Assembly: GCA_963754265.1 (NCBI GenBank)
Contig: CAVWFB010000015.1
Coordinates: 62,001 to 126,000 of the forward strand
DNA length: 64,000 bases
DNA from: AC-32 sp963754265
GTDB lineage: Bacteria > Actinomycetota > Thermoleophilia > Gaiellales > Gaiellaceae
Reading direction: 5' to 3'
The translations under genes were made by a program, and so were the position numbers. Positions 16,108 to 24,419 of this stretch are shown in pieces (the first letter of the stretch is position 1; each line of letters starts with the position of its first letter). The notes beneath the pieces are model-generated. The model was not told where the DNA came from. It saw nothing but the letters and a program-made list of their open reading frames with translations, and did no database searches.

Positions 16108-16734
16108 TCAGGCGAGCATGCGCTCGAGCGCCCGCCGAGCGCCCTTCAGAACCGGCTCGCCGTGCGAGACCAGCACCCGCTGCACCGGCAGCTCGAGCAA
16201 CGGCCGGAGGGACGCGCGCAGCTGCGCCTGACTCGTGGACTCGGGCAGCCAGGAGTCGGGGCAGAGGCGCAGTCCGCCGCCCTCCGCGCCCAGGATGACG
16301 TCGCCCGGCACGACCGCGCGACACCCCGGGAGCCAGTAGACGACCTCGGTGCTACGAGCCGTCGCCAGAGCCTCCACGCCTCCGGGAAGCGCATCGCCCG
16401 GGCTGAAGAGATCCGTCACGGCGCCCGTCCGCCGCTCGATCGGCGCCCGGGCGCGGCGCGGGGCCCAGAGCCGTCCGCCGTAGCGCGTCACGACCTCGGC
16501 GGCGTTGCGCGCGTGCCAGAAGATCGTGATCAGGACGTGGACCGCGCCGCCCGCGCGCTCGACGTCCCGGTCGAGCGCGCGCCAGAACTCGTCGGCGTCC
16601 GCGGTAGGAACGAGCGGGTCGATCAGCACCACCGACTCGGAGCTCTCCCAGTAGACGCTGCCGACCTCCTGCTTCCACTCCTCGTGCCAGGCCGTCCAGC
16701 GCCAGAGCCCCGAGGCGATCTCGCGGACCTCCAC
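16108..16734 (-). CDS. Metallo-beta-lactamase-fold protein with degenerate metal site
   Basis: 208 residues. The order of elements resembles an MBL hydrolase: VGSVYWESSESVVLIDPLVP, then VHVLITIFWHARNAAEVV, GDALPGGVEAL, AVVPGDVILG and VLVSHGEPVL. The HxHxDH motif is replaced by IFWHARNA, so the canonical dinuclear site is missing. It may be a non-hydrolytic or altered-metal member. It converges on ftsY with a 2-nt gap. The start is GTG 16734, 6 nt after a TACGCT box. Confidence 0.7.
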   Translation of the reverse strand: MEVREIASGLWRWTAWHEEWKQEVGSVYWESSESVVLIDPLVPTADADEFWRALDRDVERAGGAVHVLITIFWHARNAAEVVTRYGGRLWAPRRARAPIERRTGAVTDLFSPGDALPGGVEALATARSTEVVYWLPGCRAVVPGDVILGAEGGGLRLCPDSWLPESTSQAQLRASLRPLLELPVQRVLVSHGEPVLKGARRALERMLA

Positions 16735-16740
16735 CGCGCA

Positions 16741-16746
16741 AGCGTA
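16741..16746 (-). promoter_or_regulatory. TAnnnT box upstream of the MBL-fold gene
   Basis: TACGCT on the minus strand ends 6 nt before the GTG start at 16734. Confidence 0.4.
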
Positions 16747-16752
16747 GAGCGC

Positions 16753-16959
16753 TTAGCGCTCGACGGCGAAGGCGATGTTCACGGTCGTCCGGTACTGCGA
16801 GATGTGGTCGTTCTCGACGACGGCGCTCATCGAGACGACGGACGCACCCGAGATCCCGCGCACCGTCTTCGCCGCCTCCTGAACTGCAGCGTCTGCGGCC
16901 TTGGCGAAGCTCTCCGGCGAGCTGCCGATGATCGTGACCACCTTGGCGATGTCTGACAT
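16753..16959 (-). CDS. Dodecin family flavin-binding protein
   Basis: 68 residues with the dodecin beta-alpha-beta-beta plan: VVTIIGSSPESFAKAADAAV, then VVSMSAVVEND and YRTTVNIAFAVE. Dodecins form hollow dodecamers that store flavins or CoA. ATG 16959 is preceded by GAAAGGAG on the minus strand. It lies upstream of the MBL-fold gene on the same strand. Confidence 0.85.
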   Translation of the reverse strand: MSDIAKVVTIIGSSPESFAKAADAAVQEAAKTVRGISGASVVSMSAVVENDHISQYRTTVNIAFAVER

Positions 16960-17102
16960 GTCGCTCCTTTCGGTTATCTGGCGATTCCGAGGATCCCGAG
17001 CACGCCGCGCTCCGTTGCATCCTCCCAGAGCTTCACGGACTCGCGCAGCGGGCCCCCCGCTGTTCGCCTACCCCGGTACCGGGGGGCCGGAAACCGCGGC
17101 GC

Positions 17103-17108
17103 TACACT
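17103..17108 (+). promoter_or_regulatory. TAnnnT box upstream of ffh
   Basis: TACACT ends 8 nt before GTG 17117. It lies downstream of a GC-rich inverted repeat containing the palindrome CCCCGGTACCGGGG. Confidence 0.5.
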
Positions 17109-17116
17109 GGCTGGCC

Positions 17117-18505
<1,389 letters not shown>

Positions 18506-18509
18506 TCGT

Positions 18510-18755
18510 TTGGCCGTCAAGCTCAGGCTGACCCGGGTCGGGTCGAAGAAGAACCCCGTCTACCGCATCGTCGCGGCCGATTCGCGCTCCCCGCGCGACG
18601 GCAAGTTCATCGAGATCGTCGGTCGCTACAACCCGCAGACCGACCCGTCGACGATCGAGTTCGACGAGGCGAAGGTGAAGGACTGGCTCTCGAAGGGCGC
18701 GCAGCCGAGCTCCACGGTGCAGCGTCTGCTGAAGGCCAAGAACTTCGGTGGCTGA
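18510..18755 (+). CDS. rpsP: 30S ribosomal protein S16
   Basis: 81 residues. It starts at TTG 18510 (LAVKLRLTRVGSKKNPVYRI after initiator Met), with a strong GGAGG 6 nt upstream. The rest matches S16: SPRDGKFIEIVGRYNPQ and VKDWLSKGAQPS. The TTG start is forced, because no other start precedes the conserved N-terminus except one inside ffh. The khpA GTG overlaps its stop by 8 nt. Confidence 0.97.
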   Translation: MAVKLRLTRVGSKKNPVYRIVAADSRSPRDGKFIEIVGRYNPQTDPSTIEFDEAKVKDWLSKGAQPSSTVQRLLKAKNFGG

Positions 18756-18978
18756 GATCGTGGAGTACCTCGCGCGGCGGCTCGTGGACGAGCCGGATGC
18801 GGTGCGCGTGGAGGAGGTCGACCGCGAGGGCGACACCGTCCTGCAGCTCTACGTGGCGCCGGACGACGTCGGCAAGGTGATCGGGCGCCAGGGCCGGATC
18901 GCGCGGGCCTTGCGCACGGTCGTCCGCGCGTCGGCGGCGCGCGAGGACCGGCGCGTGCTCCTCGAGATCATGGAGTAG
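18748..18978 (+). CDS. khpA: KH-domain RNA-binding protein KhpA
   Basis: 76 residues. A single KH domain has the GxxG loop in VIGRQGRIARALRTVVRA. KhpA binds RNA, usually with KhpB, and affects cell division and small-RNA function. It lies between rpsP and the rimM-trmD region, its standard place. The GTG start overlaps rpsP. Confidence 0.93.
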   Translation: MAEIVEYLARRLVDEPDAVRVEEVDREGDTVLQLYVAPDDVGKVIGRQGRIARALRTVVRASAAREDRRVLLEIME

Positions 18979-18982
18979 CCCG

Positions 18983-19654
18983 TTGCGCGTCGCGGCGCTC
19001 TACGACGTCCACGCAAACGTCCCCGCGCTCGAGGCCGTCTTGGCCGACGTCGAGCGGGAGCGCGTCGACACGATCGTGTTCGGCGGAGATCTCACCTGGG
19101 GCCCCGAGCCGTCCGAGGCTCTGACGATCGTCCGCTCGTTGCCGCATGCCCGCTTCGTGCGCGGCAACTGCGACCGGGAGCCCGACGAATGGGAGCGGTC
19201 GCGCCTGTCCGCGGAGGACGTCACGTTCCTGCAGGGCCTGCCCGAGACCCTCGAGCTCGACGCCGTCCTCTACTGCCACGCGACGCCCCGCAGCGACGAG
19301 GAGATCGTGACGCCGGCGACCGCGGACGAGGACCTCGCCGAGATCCTCGAGGGCGTCGAGCAGCAGGCAGTCATCGCCGGTCACACGCACATGCAGCAGG
19401 ACCGGCAGATCGGGGCGGTGCGCTTCGTCAACGCCGGGAGCGTCGGGCTGCCGTACGAGGGCGAGCTCGCCGCCTTCTGGGCGCTGGTGGACGACGGCGA
19501 GATCGAGCTGAGAAAGACATCCCTCGAGGTCGACCGCGTCGCCGACGCGTTCCGGCGCAGCGATTGGCCCCGCGCGGAGGAGCTCCTGCGCGAGAACGTG
19601 CTTGCGTCGGTCACGCGCGAGGAGGCGACTGCCCAGATCGAGGCACGGAGATAG
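18983..19654 (+). CDS. Calcineurin-like metallophosphoesterase
   Basis: 223 residues. Metal-binding motifs are DVHAN (replacing the usual D-x-H-G), FGGDLTWGP, GNCD, CHATP and GHTH. It resembles the YfcE/MJ0936 phosphodiesterase group. The substrate is unknown. The start is TTG 18983, 5 nt after khpA. It intrudes between khpA and rimM, which are normally adjacent, and its stop overlaps the presumed rimM start (ATAG). Confidence 0.85.
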   Translation: MRVAALYDVHANVPALEAVLADVERERVDTIVFGGDLTWGPEPSEALTIVRSLPHARFVRGNCDREPDEWERSRLSAEDVTFLQGLPETLELDAVLYCHATPRSDEEIVTPATADEDLAEILEGVEQQAVIAGHTHMQQDRQIGAVRFVNAGSVGLPYEGELAAFWALVDDGEIELRKTSLEVDRVADAFRRSDWPRAEELLRENVLASVTREEATAQIEARR

Positions 19655-20118
19655 CCGACGACCTCGTCAGGGTCGGGCGCGTCGGCAAGCCGCACGGCCT
19701 CGACGGCTCGTTCTTCGTCGAGCACGCCAGCGAGGACGACACGCGCTTTGCGGTGGGCGCGACACTGCACGTGGACGGCGAGCCGGCGAAGGTCGTCGGC
19801 TCGAAGCGCTCGGGCGGCCGGCCCGTGATCAGGCTCGACCGCGAGGCGTCGCGCGGCGCCGAGCTCGCGGTCCCGCGCGCCGACCTTCCACCGCCCGGCG
19901 AGGGCGAGTACTACGAGTTCCAGCTCGTCGGGCTGGAGGCGCAGGAGGAGGGGGGACGCGACCTCGGCAGGGTCGCGGCGGTCCAGCCCGGAGTCGCAAA
20001 CGACGTGCTCGAGCTGGACTCGGGCCTTCTGCTCCCGCTGGTCGAGGCGTGCGTGCGGAAGGTGGATCTCGGAGCGGGTCGAATCTGGATCGCACCCGGC
20101 TTCGCGCCGCCTAGCTAA
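19651..20118 (+). CDS. rimM: Ribosome maturation factor RimM (apparent ATA start)
   Basis: 155 residues. The N-terminal domain begins ADDLVRVGRVGKPHGLDGSF. The C-terminal PRC-barrel has YYEFQLVGLEAQ and VLELDSGLLLPLVEACVRKV. RimM assists assembly of the 30S head. No ATG, GTG or TTG lies near the conserved N-terminus; the first upstream one in frame is a TTG about 85 nt back, inside the phosphoesterase gene. The only well-placed initiator is ATA 19651, overlapping the upstream stop as ATAG with GGAG directly before it. Either a rare start codon is used, or a base is wrong. Confidence 0.88.
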   Translation: MADDLVRVGRVGKPHGLDGSFFVEHASEDDTRFAVGATLHVDGEPAKVVGSKRSGGRPVIRLDREASRGAELAVPRADLPPPGEGEYYEFQLVGLEAQEEGGRDLGRVAAVQPGVANDVLELDSGLLLPLVEACVRKVDLGAGRIWIAPGFAPPS

Positions 20119-20136
20119 CCTGCCTGCGGCCGTCCT

Positions 20137-20796
20137 GTGCAGCTCGACGTCTTCACCCTTCTTCCCCATGCGTTCGCCTGGCTCACCGAGCAGCGGCCGG
20201 TTGCGGCCGTGCTCGGAGACGAGCTCGAGCTGCGCCTGCTCAACTACCGCGATTACACGCCGCTCGCCTCCGGGCAGGTCGACGACGAGCCGTACGGCGG
20301 CGGGCCGGGCATGGTGCTGCGCGTCGACGTCGTCGCCTCGGCTCTGGAGGCCGTTTACGGCGGTGCGCCGAACCACCGCGTGGTCGCGCTCAGCCCGCAG
20401 GGGCGGCAGCTGACCCAAGAAGTCGTCGAGGAGCTTGCAGGCGAGGAGCGGTTGACGCTGCTCTCTTCCCGGTTCGAGGGCTTCGACGAGCGCATCGCGA
20501 TGCACCTCGCCTCGGATGCGATCTCGATCGGCCCCTACGTCCTCTCGGGCGGCGAGTTGCCGGCGATGGTGCTCCTGGACGCGGTCGCCCGTCGGCTTCC
20601 AGGCGCCCTCGGCAGCGAGGAGTCGGGGCTGGTGGAGAGCTTCTCGCCCGAGCTCGACGGAGGTCTTGAGTACCCTCACTACACGCGACCGGCCGAGTTT
20701 CACGGCTGGCGCGTCCCCGACGTCCTCCTTTCAGGGGACCACGGGAGAATCGACGAATGGCGGAAGGAACAGAGTCGTCTGAGGACGAGGTCATGA
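20137..20796 (+). CDS. trmD: tRNA (guanine37-N1)-methyltransferase TrmD
   Basis: 219 residues. It is a SPOUT methyltransferase with FTLLPHAF, DDEPYGGGPGMVLRVD, LSSRFEGFDERI, and the knot motif SIGPYVLSGGELPAMVLLDA. It makes m1G37 in tRNAs, preventing frameshifting. The start is GTG 20137, and TAACCT at 20116 is 15 nt upstream. The C-terminus overlaps the lepB ATG (ATGA). Confidence 0.97.
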   Translation: MQLDVFTLLPHAFAWLTEQRPVAAVLGDELELRLLNYRDYTPLASGQVDDEPYGGGPGMVLRVDVVASALEAVYGGAPNHRVVALSPQGRQLTQEVVEELAGEERLTLLSSRFEGFDERIAMHLASDAISIGPYVLSGGELPAMVLLDAVARRLPGALGSEESGLVESFSPELDGGLEYPHYTRPAEFHGWRVPDVLLSGDHGRIDEWRKEQSRLRTRS

Positions 20797-21599
20797 ACGA
20801 CGAGCGAGGAACAGAGCCCCCTGAGCCCAACCTCATGAACGACGATCACTTCCGCGAGCCCCCGCCGTACCCGCCCGTGTTGGAGCGTACGCCCGAGCGG
20901 CCGAAGCATCGCTCGCGGAACCCGCTCGACCGCATGACGGCAGGTCTCCCGCGCCCATGGCGGGTCGCGATCGACTGGATCGTGACGATCGCCGGCGCGA
21001 TCGCGATCGTGCTCGCGATCAAGGCCTGGGTCGTGAACCCCTACCGGATCCCGTCGTCCTCGATGGAGCCCACGCTCCACTGCGCCCGGCCAGGCCAGGA
21101 CTGCGAAGCGCGTCTCTCCGACCGGGTGCTCGCCAACCGCTTCATCTACCACTTCCGTAACCCTCACCGGGGCGAGATCGTCGTCTTCAACACCCCGAGC
21201 GCCGCCCAGGACATGTGCGGCGCGAGCGGCACCTTCGTCAAGCGCCTGATCGGCCTGCCCGGCGAGACCGTCACCGAGAAGCAGGGCGGGTTCGTCTTCA
21301 TCGACGGCAAGAAGCTGAACGAGCCGTACATCAAGCCCGACCGGCGCCTGCACGACTCGACGACGGGCACGTGGAAGGTTCCCCAGGGCTCGTACTTCTT
21401 CATGGGCGACAACCGCGGGGAGTCCTGCGATTCGCGGCGCTGGGGATCCGTTCCGCGCAAGAACCTGATCGGCGAGGTCTTCGCGACCTACTGGCCGCCG
21501 AACCGCATCTCGCTGCACACGATCCTCCCAGCCACGCCGTGGCTCGGCCTCCTGCTCGTCGCCCCGCTGCGTCGCCGAAAGCGCGGCAGCGTGCGCTAG
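20793..21599 (+). CDS. lepB: Signal peptidase I
   Basis: 268 residues. A Pro/Glu-rich cytoplasmic N-terminus (about 65 residues) is followed by one membrane segment (WIVTIAGAIAIVLAIKAWVV). The catalytic Ser is in PYRIPSSSMEPTLH and the general-base Lys in FVKRLIGLPGE. Box E is MGDNRGESCDSRRWGSVP. It cleaves signal peptides of secreted proteins. Starts at 20757, 20793 or 20835 are possible; 20793 is chosen for its ATGA overlap with trmD. TCATGAACGACGA is repeated 42 nt apart at the last two candidates. It lies between trmD and rplS rather than after rplS. Confidence 0.93.
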   Translation: MNDERGTEPPEPNLMNDDHFREPPPYPPVLERTPERPKHRSRNPLDRMTAGLPRPWRVAIDWIVTIAGAIAIVLAIKAWVVNPYRIPSSSMEPTLHCARPGQDCEARLSDRVLANRFIYHFRNPHRGEIVVFNTPSAAQDMCGASGTFVKRLIGLPGETVTEKQGGFVFIDGKKLNEPYIKPDRRLHDSTTGTWKVPQGSYFFMGDNRGESCDSRRWGSVPRKNLIGEVFATYWPPNRISLHTILPATPWLGLLLVAPLRRRKRGSVR

Positions 21600-21630
21600 C
21601 ATTCCGCGTCGGCCCGCCGGGCCTCTTTCT

Positions 21631-22209
21631 ATGAACCGCGTGATCGAAAACCTCGAGCAGCGCCAGCTGCGTACCAATCTGCCGCCGTTCAAGGCCGGTG
21701 ACAGCGTCCGCGTGCACTTCCAGGTGATCGAGGGCCAGCGCCGTCGCGTCCAGGTCTTCGAGGGGGTCGTGCTCAAGCGCCAGGGCGCGGGCGTCCGCGA
21801 GACGTTCACGGTGCGCAAGCAGTCGTTCGGCGTCGGCGTCGAGCGAACGTTCCCCGTGCACTCGCCCAAGATCGAGCGCATCGAGGTGATCGCGATCGGG
21901 GACGTCAACCGCGCCAAGCTCTACTACCTGCGCGGCAAGGTGGGCAAGCGCGCACGCGTGCGTGCGAAGCGGGGGGTCGCGTTGCCCGAGTCGGAGCTGC
22001 TCGTGGGCGCGATGCCGCCCGAGGGCGCGGAGGTCGACGAAGAGCTCGTCGCTGAGGCGGTCGACGAGGCTCCCGAGCAGGAGGCCGAGGCCGTGGAGGA
22101 ACCGGGCCCCGAGCCGGAGTCGGCGGTCGAGCCCGAGCCGGAGCCTGAGCCAGAGGCCGAAGCCGAAGTGCCCGCGGGCGAGCCGGAGCCCGCGCCGGTC
22201 AAGGAGTAA
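21631..22209 (+). CDS. rplS: 50S ribosomal protein L19 with acidic C-terminal extension
   Basis: 192 residues. Residues 1 to about 115 are a normal L19 (PPFKAGDSVRVHFQVIEG, RETFTVRKQSFGVGVERTFP, RAKLYYLRGKVGKRARVR). The remaining ~75 residues are an extension of Glu, Pro and Ala ending PEPAPVKE. The tail is strongly acidic and probably disordered, unusual for a ribosomal protein. The ATG is 31 nt after lepB. Confidence 0.95.
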   Translation: MNRVIENLEQRQLRTNLPPFKAGDSVRVHFQVIEGQRRRVQVFEGVVLKRQGAGVRETFTVRKQSFGVGVERTFPVHSPKIERIEVIAIGDVNRAKLYYLRGKVGKRARVRAKRGVALPESELLVGAMPPEGAEVDEELVAEAVDEAPEQEAEAVEEPGPEPESAVEPEPEPEPEAEAEVPAGEPEPAPVKE

Positions 22210-22250
22210 CGAAAGCGTCACGACCGCTGGGCGCCGGCTGAGCGCGGCGC

Positions 22251-22256
22251 TATCCT
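22251..22256 (+). promoter_or_regulatory. TAnnnT box upstream of rnhB
   Basis: TATCCT ends 7 nt before GTG 22264. Confidence 0.5.
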
Positions 22257-22263
22257 CGCGGCC

Positions 22264-22893
22264 GTGGCTCGACGCACCGGCCGGAAGCTCCTCCAGTTCG
22301 ATCGCAAGCTCGGCGCGCGCTTCGTCGCCGGAGCCGACGAGGCCGGACGCGGGCCGCTGGCGGGGCCGTTGCTCGTCGCCGGGGTCCTGCTCGACTACGC
22401 GAAGCTGCACGATCATGCGGTTCGGCCGCTCGCCTGCCTGAACGACTCGAAGCAGTGCAGCGAGGGCGAGCGCGAGACGCTCTTCCGCGCGGTGCTGGGG
22501 TGCGCAGAGCGGGTCGTGGTGCGGGCCGTCCCACCGGGCCAGATCGACCGTGACGGGCTCCATCGCTCGAACCTCGCCGGCCTCCGGGCCGTTCTGGCGG
22601 AGCTCACGCCGCCGGCAGAGGTCTGTCTCGTCGACGGCTTCCGTCTCGGTCCGACTGCGCCGGAGCACCGCGCGGTCGTGGACGGGGACGAGAAGAGCGC
22701 GGCGATCGCAGCGGCCTCGATCGTCGCAAAGGTGACCCGTGACCGGATGATGCGCCGAATGGACGCGCTCTATCCCGCCTATGGGTTCCGGTCGCACGTC
22801 GGCTACATCACGCCGCGCCATTCCGCCGTCGTGCGCGAGCGGGGGCCCTGTGAGATCCACCGCCGCTCCTTCCAGGCGCTCTGCTACTCCTAG
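22264..22893 (+). CDS. rnhB: Ribonuclease HII
   Basis: 209 residues. The active-site signature is VAGADEAGRGPLAGPLLVAG. Other conserved blocks are CLNDSKQCSEGERE, VDGFRLG and AAASIVAKVTRDRMMRRMD. It removes ribonucleotides embedded in DNA. The GTG start is supported by the TATCCT box. The 3' end overlaps yraN by 44 nt. Confidence 0.96.
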   Translation: MARRTGRKLLQFDRKLGARFVAGADEAGRGPLAGPLLVAGVLLDYAKLHDHAVRPLACLNDSKQCSEGERETLFRAVLGCAERVVVRAVPPGQIDRDGLHRSNLAGLRAVLAELTPPAEVCLVDGFRLGPTAPEHRAVVDGDEKSAAIAAASIVAKVTRDRMMRRMDALYPAYGFRSHVGYITPRHSAVVRERGPCEIHRRSFQALCYS

Positions 22894-23230
22894 CACCGCC
22901 GCGGCCGGCAGGGCCGCCGAGCGGCGGGCGTGGTGGCATTACCGCCTGCGCGGTTACCGGGTCCTGGGCACGAACGTCTGGATCGGCGGCAACGAGCTCG
23001 ACCTCGTCCTCCGCCGCGGGAGGCGACTCGTCTTCTGCGAGGTCAAGGCCAAGGCCGGCGGGCGCTACGGCGACCCGTTCGAGATGGTGACCGAGGAGAA
23101 ACGGCGCCGTCTGCGCCGGGCGGCGGAGGCCTTCCTGGCCGCGAACCCGGAGCTCGCCGAGCTGGAGCCGAGTTTCGACGTGGTCGCCTTCCGCGGCGGC
23201 CGCCTCGAGCGGCTCGGGCAGGCGTTCTAG
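22850..23230 (+). CDS. yraN: YraN/UPF0102 endonuclease-like protein
   Basis: 126 residues from GTG 22850. The nuclease-like fold has WWHYRLRGYRVLGTNVWI, GGNELDLVLRRG and LVFCEVKAKAGGRYGDP (the D...ExK pattern of Holliday-junction-resolvase-like enzymes). Function is not established for the family. The conserved part starts at AAGRAAERRAWW, so an initiator overlapping rnhB is needed. It precedes comM and dprA in many genomes; here a methyltransferase gene intervenes. Confidence 0.88.
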   Translation: MRSTAAPSRRSATPSTAAAGRAAERRAWWHYRLRGYRVLGTNVWIGGNELDLVLRRGRRLVFCEVKAKAGGRYGDPFEMVTEEKRRRLRRAAEAFLAANPELAELEPSFDVVAFRGGRLERLGQAF

Positions 23231-23256
23231 CGTCACCGTCGAAACGGAGCGGGGCC

Positions 23257-24366
23257 GTGGCCTCGACCCAGGACGCGCTCTACCGGCGCATCGACCTCGA
23301 CCTGTCGTGGTCGGAGCGCGACCTCCCCGAGCGGGAGCGCACCAAGCACGTCCACCGCCTGCATCCGTACCTCGGGAAGTTCATCCCCCAGCTCGTGGAG
23401 GCGCTGCTCGCGCGGCATCTTCCGGGCGGCGGCCGCGTGCTCGACCCGTTCGCGGGCTCCGGGACGACCCTCGTCCAGGCGCTGGAGTCGGGCTTCGACG
23501 CCGCGGGATCGGATGTCGCACCGTTCAACTGCCTGCTGATGCGGGTGAAGACGCGGGAGTACAACCCGTTCGTGCTCGAGTCGGATCTGCGCGACGCGCT
23601 CGGCCGGCTCGACGCGTTCGAGGGCGCGCGCGCCGAGAGTCCGGTCTCGCGGTACGTGCGGGACTGGTACGCGCCGCGGTCGGCAGCCGAGCTGCTCTTC
23701 TTCCGCGGCCTCGTCGAGGAGTACGAGCATGCCGACGTGCTGCGCGTCGTGCTGGCGCGGGCGGCCCGCTCGGCGCGGCGCACGACGCACTTCGACCTCG
23801 ATTTCCCGCGCTCGCCACAGCGCTCCGAGTACTGGTGCCACAAGCACCGGAAGACGTGCCGCCCCGTCGGCGAGGCGCGCCGGTTCCTGCGCCGGTACAC
23901 GCTCGACACGCTGGCGCGAATCCGGGAGTTCGCGCGCGTCCGCGTACGTGAGCGCGAGGCAGAGGTGCTGCACGGGGACGCGCGCGAGCTGGAGTTCGGG
24001 ACGCGCTTCGACGGAGTCGTCACCTCTCCGCCGTACCCCGGCTTGATCGACTACCACGAACAGCATCGGTATGCCTACGAGCTGCTCGGCCTGGAGGAGT
24101 ACCGCGAGCTGGAGCTCGGCAAGGGCACGAGCAGGAAGGCGCTCGAGTCCTACAGCGAGGGCGTCGCGGCGGTGCTCGCGAACGTCCGGCGGGCGCTGAA
24201 GCCCGGGGCTCCGGTCGTGATCGTGATCAACGACCGCCGCGAGCTCTACCCGGAGATCCTGGAGCGCGCCGGCTTGCGGCTCGAGGAGCGTTATCGCAGG
24301 CACGTGAACCGGAGAACCGGCCGCCGCGCTGGCGAGTTCTACGAAGACGTCCTCGTCGCGCGCTGA
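23257..24366 (+). CDS. SPPY-type DNA methyltransferase, no adjacent nuclease
   Basis: 369 residues. SAM-binding motif I is RVLDPFAGSGTTLVQALESG near residues 65-85. Catalytic motif IV is VVTSPPYPGLIDYHEQH near 257-273, giving the order I then IV. TSPPY is typical of N4-cytosine or N6-adenine amino-methylating enzymes. A Cys/His segment (YWCHKHRKTC) lies between the motifs. No restriction endonuclease is adjacent, so it is an orphan enzyme. It sits between yraN and comM-dprA, which suggests a link to handling of incoming DNA. An RNA-methylating role is possible but less likely. Confidence 0.8.
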   Translation: MASTQDALYRRIDLDLSWSERDLPERERTKHVHRLHPYLGKFIPQLVEALLARHLPGGGRVLDPFAGSGTTLVQALESGFDAAGSDVAPFNCLLMRVKTREYNPFVLESDLRDALGRLDAFEGARAESPVSRYVRDWYAPRSAAELLFFRGLVEEYEHADVLRVVLARAARSARRTTHFDLDFPRSPQRSEYWCHKHRKTCRPVGEARRFLRRYTLDTLARIREFARVRVREREAEVLHGDARELEFGTRFDGVVTSPPYPGLIDYHEQHRYAYELLGLEEYRELELGKGTSRKALESYSEGVAAVLANVRRALKPGAPVVIVINDRRELYPEILERAGLRLEERYRRHVNRRTGRRAGEFYEDVLVAR

Positions 24367-24382
24367 TTCGTCACCGTTCGGT

Positions 24383-24396
24383 GTCACATACGTGAC
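24383..24396 (+). promoter_or_regulatory. Palindromic candidate operator upstream of comM
   Basis: GTCACATACGTGAC is a 14-bp palindrome with one mismatched symmetric pair, centred about 21 nt upstream of the comM -10 box, so it covers the -35 region. An adjoining smaller palindrome, CACCGTTCGGTG, ends within it. The position suits a repressor or activator site; no regulator is identified. Confidence 0.4.
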
Positions 24397-24407
24397 GGGC
24401 TGTTGTC

Positions 24408-24413
24408 TACCGT
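24408..24413 (+). promoter_or_regulatory. TAnnnT box upstream of comM
   Basis: TACCGT ends 6 nt before GTG 24420. Confidence 0.45.
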
Positions 24414-24419
24414 GACGAC

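Noticed and set aside
17040..17100. Possible SRP RNA upstream of ffh (GTTCGCC and GC-rich stems)
   Set aside because: The diagnostic GGTCAGG / GGAAGGAAGCAG core is absent; the palindrome CCCCGGTACCGGGG explains the structure.
20116..20121. TAACCT as a leaderless box for trmD
   Set aside because: It is 15 nt from GTG 20137, outside the 6-10 nt spacing of the others, and trmD is probably in the rimM operon.
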